This document shows positions 49,262 to 57,976 of a stretch of 64,000 bases of DNA, in pieces. Location of the stretch: NCBI GenBank assembly GCA_023091665.1, contig JALJCQ010000012.1:372001-436000 (forward strand). The letters run 5' to 3'. A program made the translations under genes and the position numbers. Source of the stretch: Pythium myriotylum. Its lineage: Eukaryota; Oomycota; Peronosporomycetes; Pythiales; Pythiaceae. Numbering within the stretch: position 1 is the stretch's first letter; the number at the start of each line of letters is the position of its first letter. Below the pieces are notes generated by a model. It had not been told where the DNA came from. It did not search any database and saw only the letters and a program-made list of their open reading frames with translations.

Positions 49262-50439
49262 TGTGATGTAGCGGTCGTACGTTTTTGACAATCCACCCGG
49301 CTCCAACTAGCGAAGGGGTAGCGCTAGGAGCCGGGAAACACTTGCCAAACTTAGCTGCTCCCGCTCTGCTGCTGCTGCGATTCCGGTTCAGTCACGAGAG
49401 ACTAACCCGGTTGCAATAGCAGGCAAAAAGCGATCGCAGAAGGTGGGCAAAGCTTTCTCCACGCAGATATCCAAAGATGACTAGCGCAAGCGAGATAGAA
49501 TGCTCACCCGGCTAGCACCTCACGTTGTGTACCCTTTGACGGTTCTTCAGAAGCTGGGTAATAGAGGAAATGACCCGCTACCCGATGCTGTCTGATTTGG
49601 TAGGCAAACCGGTTGCCAGAACCTTCAGATACTACGGAAATGCAAGGGAAAAGGGGGGGACTGTGACGGCACGGAGCGATCAACCAGTCCAAGCAGCCGG
49701 TCCCAGACCGGAGCAAACGCAAGAAAGACAAATACAATAGAATGTATTACCGGGTTTCCCAGTTAATACAGCTCGCCACCACACTATAAAAACCCTCAGT
49801 CCGTGGCCTGAGCCACTTCCCTTAGGTTATCGAACCAGGAAACCGCTTCACCCAGTCACTTGACCGGCTCCACGACTCACAAGGCAACGCACACACACGC
49901 AGTACACACCGCCAGAGCACTCCAACACACAGCCAGTACCTTGGAGAACCGGGATGTCGAGGTGGCCGCCGATACAACTGCTGTTGTAGGCCCGAAGACT
50001 TGGAGCTGACAAGGCAAAAGGGGAAGTCTATTACGGAGGGTTTCCCGTCCCTCTTATAACCGGGAGAAACTGTTTACTAAACCAGAATCGAGGAGGTACC
50101 GGCGGGTGCGAATCAGATTCCAATGGGTTCGCGGACCAGTACGGACGGCTAATGGCACACACGAAACTAACGGTAATTTTCCGCTAGAACCGGTAATATA
50201 CCAGACACTTCCCTGAAATCTCTAACTGGCTGGTAATATTCGCCAGTGGAGTCAGGTACCGTGTTTTCCGGTACTATTAGTGTGGCACAACCGGAAACTG
50301 GGTATAAATACCCAGCTAGTGTGTAGTACACAATTTTAGACCTATCCTAAAGAACCACAGTGGTTCTTGACAGTTCCCGGTCCCACAGAGATGGGGAATT
50401 CCGGGAAAGTCCGCGGGGAACCGGTCCCGCTACATCAAA
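49262..50439. repeat. Right LTR of E2 (5' LTR for gag-pol)
   Basis: 1,178 bp, apparently identical to 36566-37743. Confidence 0.93.
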
Positions 50440-50644
50440 TCTAGCAGACACTCTGATTGGTAGCTCGAACACCCCATTTCCGTTCTTCACGAAATTCGAG
50501 GCCAAGACTCCAATTCAGCAAGACAGTCACATCGGTGGACTGTTCGTGTGTTTCCAGTTGTGGCGTCAAATTTTCATAGATACGTGGAAATACATCACCA
50601 ATCACTCTAGTTTCTTGAAGCCGTTTGCACACATAGTCCCTTGA
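50440..50644 (+). pseudogene. C48 (Ulp1-like) protease, last part, catalytic Cys replaced
   Basis: Continues the frame broken at 36565: LADTLIGSSNTPF, then QQDSHIGGLFVCFQLWRQ and a TGA at 50642. In C48 peptidases the motif is Q-x-D-x-x-x-C-G-x-F-V-C. Here the Cys position is Gly (GGT), one base from TGT. The protease is inactive by this change even without the E2 insertion. Confidence 0.75.
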
Positions 50645-51272
50645 TCCTCACCATGATGTTGTTTGAGCATGCTACGTCTAAGACGTCCCCACAGCCCATA
50701 CTAAAGGATATCAAGCGTGTTGAATTGACGCACTGAATTGAGCTGTCAAGTGGAGTTGAAGTTTAGTTGGTGGTTGAAGTTGTGACGCACACAGCGACGG
50801 AGTCGAGGTCGGAATGCACACTCGAAAGTTTCCTGGCTCGTCCTCATCGATTCCAAATATCCCAAAGTTACTGTTTTTCGGAAACATATTGATTTCACAA
50901 TCTTTCAACAGTTATGAAAGGGTCTTAGTCAAATCCACTCCAGACGACAAAACTTAGGCCATGCACAGCCCATACTTAGACTGAACATGTTTGATGAATC
51001 CTGGGCGGTAACACCAGCCTATTTTAATAGGCTGGTGATGAATTGCAATTCGCTATTGACTTGAAGCACGACAGCAGCTCTAATAAGTACGACATCATTT
51101 TGGAACCTCGGAACTCCACATAAAACCTCAACTGAGGTTGTTATTTTGAAAATGTTCTCAGTCACAGGAAGCAAGCAGAAGGCGCCTCAGGTAAGCGATG
51201 ATCGCGCGGGATAGCAACACCCGCGGGTATCGAGAGCAACCAGGACTTACAGAGGAGGTGTAATGTGATTAG
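50645..51272. other. Intergenic region before CRN1
   Basis: AT-richer sequence with no convincing ORF. It contains an inverted TATTAAAATAGGCTGG-like pair (ACCAGCCTATTTTAATAGGCTGGT near 51012-51035). It is the only upstream region for the plus-strand CRN gene, so promoter elements should lie here. The last about 80 bp before the ATG hold TGTAATGTGATTAG. Confidence 0.45.
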
Positions 51273-53576
51273 ATGTCACGCGAAGTGTATTTCCAGTTGG
51301 TAGATGATGCAACTCGACTCCCACTTCCGAATACTTCCGCTGACGCAGTGGTCTTGCCCGAAAATGCTAGCCTGATTCAATTCCGAGATGCAGTGCTACG
51401 CAAGTGCCCGAACTCCCTTGCGAATGTTGATGCAGCCAACCTGCGCGTTTACGCCAACAAGAAAGCTTTCGATTTGGGGAATGCTCCACTTGCAGTTCGC
51501 GACAAGATTGGTGCCGAACTCGGCAAGGATGAAGAAATCTATGTCGTTGTGCCGCCGCCGCAGCGAAGCGGCGTGGCTGTTGAATCAACTGAAGTGCAAT
51601 GGGAAAACTTGCTGAATATGCTAGAATGGAAGGAGCCAAAGCGACTTTGCGCAAGCTCGGGGCAAAATTGGGTTTATCAAGGAGCACCGGAGTTAGTGGA
51701 TCGTCTGGTGGAGCCACTTATCGAGCATTACGACGCCTGGCAACTCGGGAACGAAGACAAGCAGAAACACGCAATTAATCTAGTCCTGAGTGGACCGGGT
51801 ACGGGAAAGTCGCGGATGCTGGACGAAATGAAGGGTTTGCTGTGCACAGCTGCTACACGGTCGAAGAATCAAGCGCTCGTGGACAGAATGATGAGCGCTT
51901 ATGTGTTTTGTGTGACGTTTGAGAATGGCACTTCGGCGACTGGATCATTGCTTGATCGTGACAATCCTGATTTTGACGTCAGCTACCGAATGCTCTACCA
52001 ACTCGCGAAAGGGGGTATAAAATGGAAAAAGTTTGTCAAGACCCTGAAGAAATCATACCAATCACTTGAGCTGGGTATTGAAGAAGTAATTTCGATCTTG
52101 GCAAGCTTGGCGAAGGTTGACAATGTGAAGGATATGACGGTAATCTTGTGCGTGGATGGGCTCCAGAAGCTTGTGAACGATGGCACGAAGACTTGCGATT
52201 TTTACCGCGTCTTGACTTCAATTTGCAGCTTCTTGAACTCCTCCACAGCGTTTGCTGTTTGCGTGTGCTCGGCAACCATTCATTTGCCGATTCGCCAAGC
52301 GCTGGCAGACTCTCCCCAGAAGCGTGTGTTTCTGATTCCACCTCCACTGCGTGGCGACGAAGTCCTGGCAACAAGGACAAGGGTCGAGAAGCAGTTGGTG
52401 GATGATATGGGTGGACACGGTCGAGCGCTAGAGTCACTACAACATGTTCTGAGCCGTTACACAAGAGAACAATCGGAAGAAATGGACCCAGCCTACGTCG
52501 TTGACAAGGTGTACCAAGCGCTACAAACACAGTATGGTGATGTTTTCGACTCGCCTTTATTTGAGGACGAAAACAATTGCAAAGAAGTGCTGGTCGCGAT
52601 CCTTTCGCGTCGTTCTTTCGGTGTGTTTGAAAGAATTGGTCGTACAACCTTGACAGTGGATGAAATTCGCAGCTTTGGTTTGTTCCGATTGGGCGAAGAA
52701 GGCCAGTTGGAATGCGCTTTTGTTCTTCTTGTGATGTTGATGCGGAAACTCCCGAAGAAGCTGGGTGAAGTAGACAATTTCGACGAACATCTCACGCGTT
52801 CAGTTTTGGTGTGGCAGCGATTTGAAAAGTTCGTGGCGTTCTACCGCCGAGTGAAATCGATTGCCTACTGCAAGACTCCGGTTACACTGTCCGAATTTCA
52901 CGCTGGCGCTCTTTTTGGTGCAACCGATGACATCCTGATTACAGAGCCGAGTTCACGCACTGTCGTGGAAGCGATTCATCAAGAAGTTACAAAATCCAGT
53001 CTCGATGATACAACGTGCTTTACAAGTCGTGATGGCGACGTGAAGGTATCAGATATGAATACGATCGTAATCAACGGCGCTAGTGCTTCTGCTGGCGACT
53101 TATTTATGCGAGTTCAATTGACGGTGGGTGGTCAACAAGTACAATCTAACGAAGTGATTCAATGCAAGCTGCTGCAAAGAAAACAGAAGGTAAACGAAGA
53201 CACATATGTGAAAGAGCGAGCAAAAGCGGTGAATGTAAGCACGGATGTGTTTCTGCTCGTTACGCCAGCTCAAGCGACCGAGTTTGCTCTTCCTCCAAGA
53301 TGTGGACTTGTTTCAACCAACCAATTTGACCGATATTTTGGACCGTTTGCAAGTCGCGCATATCGAAGTTTTCTGGAGCCACCAAATATCAACACTGCTT
53401 CATACCATGAATTATGTTGGATAGAAGGCGTGGGTGACGTGACTGCGAAGAAGATTATCAATGAGAGAAAGAAACGACCATTTTCAAGCCATGAAGACGC
53501 AGTGAATCGACTGTTTTCAAACAAGAAATGCAAGACCGCCGAGATTCTGAGCTGTATGCATTGCGATGAAGTTTGA
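51273..53576 (+). CDS. Crinkler-type (CRN) effector-like NTPase with atypical header
   Basis: 767 residues in one exon. The N-terminal about 92 residues (MSREVYFQLVDDATRLPLPN ... KDEEIYVVV) are a non-canonical, probably ubiquitin-like header without the LFLAK motif. From [12 protein letters not shown] onward the protein is nearly identical to CRN2. The body has Walker A ([12 protein letters not shown], about 170-181), Walker B ([11 protein letters not shown], about 289-299), a helical region, and a C-terminal segment with [12 protein letters not shown] (about 625-636) that resembles a PD-(D/E)xK nuclease strand. It ends in a helix-hairpin-helix ([23 protein letters not shown]). CRNs are oomycete proteins that enter host cells and act mostly in the nucleus; some cause plant cell death. 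No signal peptide is evident. Host activity is not shown by sequence. Confidence 0.85.
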   Translation: MSREVYFQLVDDATRLPLPNTSADAVVLPENASLIQFRDAVLRKCPNSLANVDAANLRVYANKKAFDLGNAPLAVRDKIGAELGKDEEIYVVVPPPQRSGVAVESTEVQWENLLNMLEWKEPKRLCASSGQNWVYQGAPELVDRLVEPLIEHYDAWQLGNEDKQKHAINLVLSGPGTGKSRMLDEMKGLLCTAATRSKNQALVDRMMSAYVFCVTFENGTSATGSLLDRDNPDFDVSYRMLYQLAKGGIKWKKFVKTLKKSYQSLELGIEEVISILASLAKVDNVKDMTVILCVDGLQKLVNDGTKTCDFYRVLTSICSFLNSSTAFAVCVCSATIHLPIRQALADSPQKRVFLIPPPLRGDEVLATRTRVEKQLVDDMGGHGRALESLQHVLSRYTREQSEEMDPAYVVDKVYQALQTQYGDVFDSPLFEDENNCKEVLVAILSRRSFGVFERIGRTTLTVDEIRSFGLFRLGEEGQLECAFVLLVMLMRKLPKKLGEVDNFDEHLTRSVLVWQRFEKFVAFYRRVKSIAYCKTPVTLSEFHAGALFGATDDILITEPSSRTVVEAIHQEVTKSSLDDTTCFTSRDGDVKVSDMNTIVINGASASAGDLFMRVQLTVGGQQVQSNEVIQCKLLQRKQKVNEDTYVKERAKAVNVSTDVFLLVTPAQATEFALPPRCGLVSTNQFDRYFGPFASRAYRSFLEPPNINTASYHELCWIEGVGDVTAKKIINERKKRPFSSHEDAVNRLFSNKKCKTAEILSCMHCDEV

Positions 53577-53923
53577 GCTGGTTTGTAACTTCATCTACCT
53601 CGACTGTTTTGCAAATGCACATCCAGTTGCGTTATTCCACATCCAGAAGAGCTTTTCTCAGTGCAGGGCAGTTCTCTTGCACGTATTTATTTTTCAATAG
53701 TATCCTTTATCGCAATCGCGAATCCATTTGATCGACTTGCCTTTGTATTTTCCCCAGTTCAGTGTATTTTTTATTTCAAACGAACCTGGCCAAAACGTAC
53801 TCGTACCTGGTAATTACGCGTTCGTCCGTTCCATTTGAAAACCTGGGACGAACACGTAAGGGAAACATTACACACCAGGTTTTCATATTATGAAAACCTG
53901 GTGTGTAATGTTTCCCTTACGTT
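51548..53923 (+). repeat. Left arm of a 2,376-bp inverted repeat (CRN body and 3' flank)
   Basis: Matches 55254-57629 in reverse orientation with equal length and very few differences (for example one Lys/Arg change in the CRN body). The outer end lies at the header/body junction and the inner end at the 69-bp foldback. Confidence 0.92.
53854..53922. repeat. 69-bp perfect-type foldback, left copy
   Basis: ACGTAAGGGAAACATTACAC and its complement flank a short AT centre, so the whole word is palindromic. It sits at the inner end of the CRN inverted-repeat arm, and a second copy ends the other arm. Confidence 0.9.
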
Positions 53924-54055
53924 AACTCGCGCGATCTTTCTATTAACGTATTTAATTAAATTACTAAATAGCGTGCGCTAGTGGGCGGACTGCATTGATT
54001 ATGTTACATCGTCCGCTCAAGCACTCCATAAATTGATACCTAGAGTACCTCTAGA

Positions 54056-54117
54056 CCCCCTTAGAGACCACGTTAATGTAGTGCAGTACATGGTACATTA
54101 ACGTGGTCTCTAAGGGG
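54056..54117. repeat. Small foldback, empty site of the piggyBac-type MITE
   Basis: CCCCTTAGAGACCACGTTAA and its complement surround a short centre. In the partner segment a 342-bp MITE interrupts one of the TTAA words of this foldback. Confidence 0.8.
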
Positions 54118-54305
54118 CTGTACGCCTTCCACCAGATCTCCGGACAGGCAAATCCAATCGCGAGGTTCTCATTTGGCTAACCACAAAGACTTACATCTTC
54201 CATCATCAATCAACTGAGGGTCAACAAGAGCAACCTCTGACTATCAGTGATAGGATTCGATTTCGAATACGAAACTTCGGGTTGTTCCTAGACAGCGATG
54301 CAGCG

Positions 54306-54824
54306 ATGCATACTCTCGCTGCAATCGGTAAAAGTGATAAACTACTGGTTTCAGAGCCTGTTCAAACCACGTACGCTACTCGAGCTCTCCGACGGGACGA
54401 CGATCTTTGTCTATCACACCTAAGAGGAATCGTAAACGGGTCTCCCAACAGCCAACCCAAAATCGATTTGCTGCATCTCCTTGATATGGAAGCTGCTCTA
54501 GAGTGGCTCTTCAACCGCCTGGTTTACCAACAGCAGACTGCGCTAACTCCTCGCTCCGAAGCAGTCGCTCTTGTTGCTAATGCAAAACACGTACTCAATC
54601 AAATCGTCAGCTTCGTCGAACGATTTGTTATACCGGTAGTCGAGGCTGTCGGCGTTGCAGACACTCGTCGAGTTGCTGAAACGATCGAAAGTCTGAGGAT
54701 CTTCTGTGGAGACATGAACATTCGTCAAACCGACCAAGCAATGCAAACTGCAGAGAGGTTGACATTGCGGCTGTGGACGCTTGTCCTTCTCGTCCGTTTC
54801 TCTGTGCAAGCCGACTTGAAGTAA
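54306..54824 (+). CDS. Unrecognised helical protein (intact copy of the 13120-13442 pseudogene)
   Basis: The frame is open well upstream of the ATG at 54306 (through FGLFLDSDAAMH), so the true start may be an upstream exon. It encodes about 172 residues from this ATG: SDKLLVSEPVQTTYATRALRR, LCLSHLRGIVNGSPNSQPKIDLLHLLDMEAALEWLF, VALVANAKHVLNQIVSFVERF, RVAETIESLRIFCGDMNI, ending VRFSVQADLK. It is mostly amphipathic helix with no recognised motif. It is tail-to-tail with the FCF1 fragment. The counterpart beside the intact FCF1 is deleted, so this duplicate is the more complete version. Confidence 0.5.
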   Translation: MHTLAAIGKSDKLLVSEPVQTTYATRALRRDDDLCLSHLRGIVNGSPNSQPKIDLLHLLDMEAALEWLFNRLVYQQQTALTPRSEAVALVANAKHVLNQIVSFVERFVIPVVEAVGVADTRRVAETIESLRIFCGDMNIRQTDQAMQTAERLTLRLWTLVLLVRFSVQADLK

Positions 54825-54888
54825 GACCAGAGCGAGAAGGATTCACATATGCATGAATTCATATCTACATAACCACGTTTCGAGTCTT

Positions 54889-55249
54889 CTATTTGACCTT
54901 GGCAGCGTTGGCCTCGGGTAAGCGCTCAATCACATACTTGCGGTTCGAGATATACATGATCGGCACACCGGGCACTTTGCGAATTCGGCGCTTGAGCTCG
55001 CGATCACACGTCGCGACAATGTAGCAGCGGTGCTGCTGAACGCGCTGCACAAGGCAGTCATCGGCGTAGGTGCCCTTGTGCGTGCACGGCAGGCGCTCGA
55101 AGCGCGGATCCTTCGCGAGTCTGGACATTTCCATAACCGGTCAGTTCCATTTCGCGATCCAGGTTTGACAAATCGATACACACCGAAGGGCGACACGGTA
55201 CTTGTGGCCGAGCTTCTCGAGTTCAGCCATGACGCAGTCCGTGATGCAT
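54889..55249 (-). pseudogene. 5'-truncated FCF1 copy
   Basis: Contains FCF1 exon 5 (54889-55120, ending ...[14 protein letters not shown]), intron 4 and the last about 66 bp of exon 4, ending abruptly at the duplication border. Retaining the intron shows it arose by DNA duplication, not from mRNA. The main change is Phe to Tyr in the ISNRK(F/Y)VIERL stretch. It has no start and no PIN N-terminal half. Confidence 0.9.
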
Positions 55250-55253
55250 GGAA

Positions 55254-57629
55254 AACGTAAGGGAAACATTACACACCAGGTTTTCATAATATGAAAACCT
55301 GGTGTGTAATGTTTCCCTTACGTGTTCGTCCCAGGTTTTCAAATGGAACGGACGAACGCGTAATTACCAGGTACGAGTACGTTTTGGCCAGGTTCGTTTG
55401 AAATAAAAAATACACTGAACTGGGGAAAATACAAAGGCAAGTCGATCAAATGGATTCGCGATTGCGATAAAGGATACTATTGAAAAATAAATACGTGCAA
55501 GAGAACTGCCCTGCACTGAGAAAAGCTCTTCTGGATGTGGAATAACGCAACTGGATGTGCATTTGCAAAACAGTCGAGGTAGATGAAGTTACAAACCAGC
55601 TCAAACTTCATCGCAATGCATACAGCTCAGAATCTCGGCGGTCTTGCATTTCTTGTTTGAAAACAGTCGATTCACTGCGTCTTCATGGCTTGAAAATGGT
55701 CGTTTCTTTCTCTCATTGATAATCTTCTTCGCAGTCACGTCACCCACGCCTTCTATCCAACATAATTCATGGTATGAAGCAGTGTTGATATTTGGTGGCT
55801 CCAGAAAACTTCGATATGCGCGACTTGCAAACGGTCCAAAATATCGGTCAAATTGGTTGGTTGAAACAAGTCCACATCTTGGAGGAAGAGCAAACTCGGT
55901 CGCTTGAGCTGGCGTAACGAGCAGAAACACATCCGTGCTTACATTCACCGCTTTTGCTCGCTCTTTCACATATGTGTCTTCGTTTACCTTCTGTTTTCTT
56001 TGCAGCAGCTTGCATTGAATCACTTCGTTAGATTGTACTTGTTGACCACCCACCGTCAATTGAACTCGCATAAATAAGTCGCCAGCAGAAGCACTAGCGC
56101 CGTTGATTACGATCGTATTCATATCTGATACCTTCACGTCGCCATCACGACTTGTAAAGCACGTTGTATCATCGAGACTGGATTTTGTAACTTCTTGATG
56201 AATCGCTTCCACGACAGTGCGTGAACTCGGCTCTGTAATCAGGATGTCATCGGTTGCACCAAAAAGAGCGCCAGCGTGAAATTCGGACAGTGTAACCGGA
56301 GTCTTGCAGTAGGCAATCGATTTCACTCGGCGGTAGAACGCCACGAACTTTTCAAATCGCTGCCACACCAAAACTGAACGCGTGAGATGTTCGTCGAAAT
56401 TGTCTACTTCACCCAGCTTCTTCGGGAGTTTCCGCATCAACATCACAAGAAGAACAAAAGCGCATTCCAACTGGCCTTCTTCGCCCAATCGGAACAAACC
56501 AAAGCTGCGAATTTCATCCACTGTCAAGGTTGTACGACCAATTCTTTCAAACACACCGAAAGAACGACGCGAAAGGATCGCGACCAGCACTTCTTTGCAA
56601 TTGTTTTCGTCCTCAAATAAAGGCGAGTCGAAAACATCACCATACTGTGTTTGTAGCGCTTGGTACACCTTGTCAACGACGTAGGCTGGGTCCATTTCTT
56701 CCGATTGTTCTCTTGTGTAACGGCTCAGAACATGTTGTAGTGACTCTAGCGCTCGACCGTGTCCACCCATATCATCCACCAACTGCTTCTCGACCCTTGT
56801 CCTTGTTGCCAGGACTTCGTCGCCACGCAGTGGAGGTGGAATCAGAAACACACGCTTCTGGGGAGAGTCTGCCAGCGCTTGGCGAATCGGCAAATGAATG
56901 GTTGCCGAGCACACGCAAACAGCAAACGCTGTGGAGGAGTTCAAGAAGCTGCAAATTGAAGTCAAGACGCGGTAAAAATCGCAAGTCTTCGTGCCATCGT
57001 TCACAAGCTTCTGGAGCCCATCCACGCACAAGATTACCGTCATATCCTTCACATTGTCAACCTTCGCCAAGCTTGCCAAGATCGAAATTACTTCTTCAAT
57101 ACCCAGCTCAAGTGATTGGTATGATTTCTTCAGGGTCTTGACAAACTTTTTCCATTTTATACCCCCTTTCGCGAGTTGGTAGAGCATTCGGTAGCTGACG
57201 TCAAAATCAGGATTGTCACGATCAAGCAATGATCCAGTCGCCGAAGTGCCATTCTCAAACGTCACACAAAACACATAAGCGCTCATCATTCTGTCCACGA
57301 GCGCTTGATTCTTCGACCGTGTAGCAGCTGTGCACAGCAAACCCTTCATTTCGTCCAGCATCCGCGACTTTCCCGTACCCGGTCCACTCAGGACTAGATT
57401 AATTGCGTGTTTCTGCTTGTCTTCGTTCCCGAGTTGCCAGGCGTCGTAATGCTCGATAAGTGGCTCCACCAGACGATCCACTAACTCCGGTGCTCCTTGA
57501 TAAACCCAATTTTGCCCCGAGCTTGCGCAAAGTCGCTTTGGCTCCCTCCATTCTAGCATATTCAGCAAGTTTTCCCATTGCACTTCAGTTGATTCAACAG
57601 CCACGCCGCTTCGCTGCGGCGGCGGCACA
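55254..57629 (-). repeat. Right arm of the 2,376-bp CRN inverted repeat
   Basis: Reverse complement of 51548-53923 with no length difference. The spacer between arms is 53924-55253. Confidence 0.92.
55255..55323. repeat. 69-bp foldback, right copy
   Basis: Same palindrome as 53854-53922. The centre reads as its complement (TCATAATATGA versus TCATATTATGA), as expected for inverted copies. Confidence 0.9.
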
Positions 57630-57976
57630 GGAACCACCACCAGCACGTTCACGGGCCCATTTCCTTCTGCTTCTTCTGCTTCCATGTCTTCATCCACTTT
57701 TACTTGCTCATCAGACAACCCAACACTTCGGAGCTTCGCTCGCGCAGCACTCAAATGCTTGAGGCCTTTCGTGTCAGTCACGTGTTTGACCTCCTTTTCG
57801 GTCAACCACGCGCCGTCCTTCTTCGCGAGGAACAGTTCCAGCTTGCTCGCTGCGAATTCATACTTTTGCTCCGTCGCGATCGCCTTCTTCAAGTGGCCCA
57901 CCGACTTGCTCGCTTCGATGTCCACAGGGAATGCGCTCCCCTTCACGCCGACCACAGCGCAGAACAGCGTCACCAT
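55601..57976 (-). CDS. Crinkler-type (CRN) effector-like NTPase with canonical LFLAK header
   Basis: Start at ATG 57976 ([20 protein letters not shown]); 791 residues in one exon. The header is a classic CRN N-terminus: a ubiquitin-like fold with [12 protein letters not shown] (LFLAK motif, about residue 45), a DWL-like segment, and VNVLVVVP, the HVLVxxP-type end of the header. The body from [10 protein letters not shown] on is the same as CRN1: Walker A GPGTGKS, Walker B VILCVDG, EVIQCK, and the terminal helix-hairpin-helix. The header type is known to mediate entry into host cells in CRNs; the body would act on nucleotides and DNA by inference. It is convergent with CRN1. Confidence 0.9.
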   Translation of the reverse strand: MVTLFCAVVGVKGSAFPVDIEASKSVGHLKKAIATEQKYEFAASKLELFLAKKDGAWLTEKEVKHVTDTKGLKHLSAARAKLRSVGLSDEQVKVDEDMEAEEAEGNGPVNVLVVVPVPPPQRSGVAVESTEVQWENLLNMLEWREPKRLCASSGQNWVYQGAPELVDRLVEPLIEHYDAWQLGNEDKQKHAINLVLSGPGTGKSRMLDEMKGLLCTAATRSKNQALVDRMMSAYVFCVTFENGTSATGSLLDRDNPDFDVSYRMLYQLAKGGIKWKKFVKTLKKSYQSLELGIEEVISILASLAKVDNVKDMTVILCVDGLQKLVNDGTKTCDFYRVLTSICSFLNSSTAFAVCVCSATIHLPIRQALADSPQKRVFLIPPPLRGDEVLATRTRVEKQLVDDMGGHGRALESLQHVLSRYTREQSEEMDPAYVVDKVYQALQTQYGDVFDSPLFEDENNCKEVLVAILSRRSFGVFERIGRTTLTVDEIRSFGLFRLGEEGQLECAFVLLVMLMRKLPKKLGEVDNFDEHLTRSVLVWQRFEKFVAFYRRVKSIAYCKTPVTLSEFHAGALFGATDDILITEPSSRTVVEAIHQEVTKSSLDDTTCFTSRDGDVKVSDMNTIVINGASASAGDLFMRVQLTVGGQQVQSNEVIQCKLLQRKQKVNEDTYVKERAKAVNVSTDVFLLVTPAQATEFALPPRCGLVSTNQFDRYFGPFASRAYRSFLEPPNINTASYHELCWIEGVGDVTAKKIINERKKRPFSSHEDAVNRLFSNKKCKTAEILSCMHCDEV

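Larger units (their letters stand above)
36566..50439 (-). mobile_element. E2: giant Ty3/gypsy chromovirus-like element with antisense ORF
   Basis: The element is 13.9 kb with 1,178-bp LTRs (36566-37743 and 49262-50439) in which I find no difference by eye. Gene order is the same as E1: minus-strand ORF1, gag, frameshift site, protease, RT, tether RNase H, aRNH, integrase with full D,D,E, chromodomain, then a plus-strand aORF next to the left LTR. It sits inside a C48 protease frame with a 4-bp TCTA duplication. Sequence divergence from E1 is high, so the two are separate families. Coding breaks: TAG between ORF1 and gag, frameshift near 44115, TAA at 41592, frameshift near 40980, and a TGA and a frameshift in the aORF. 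Confidence 0.95.
54003..55249 (-). repeat. Inverted copy of the FCF1 3' region (partner 12702-14053)
   Basis: This segment fills nearly all the spacer between the CRN arms. It lacks the MITE found in the partner and keeps the about 236 bp lost there. Breakpoints lie inside FCF1 exon 4 (55249) and next to the foldback region. Confidence 0.9.

Noticed and set aside
53180..53570. Minus-strand frames within the CRN genes (such as the Ser/His-rich 203-codon frame)
   Set aside because: They duplicate exactly with the CRN body because of the inverted repeat and show no domain; sense frames explain the region.
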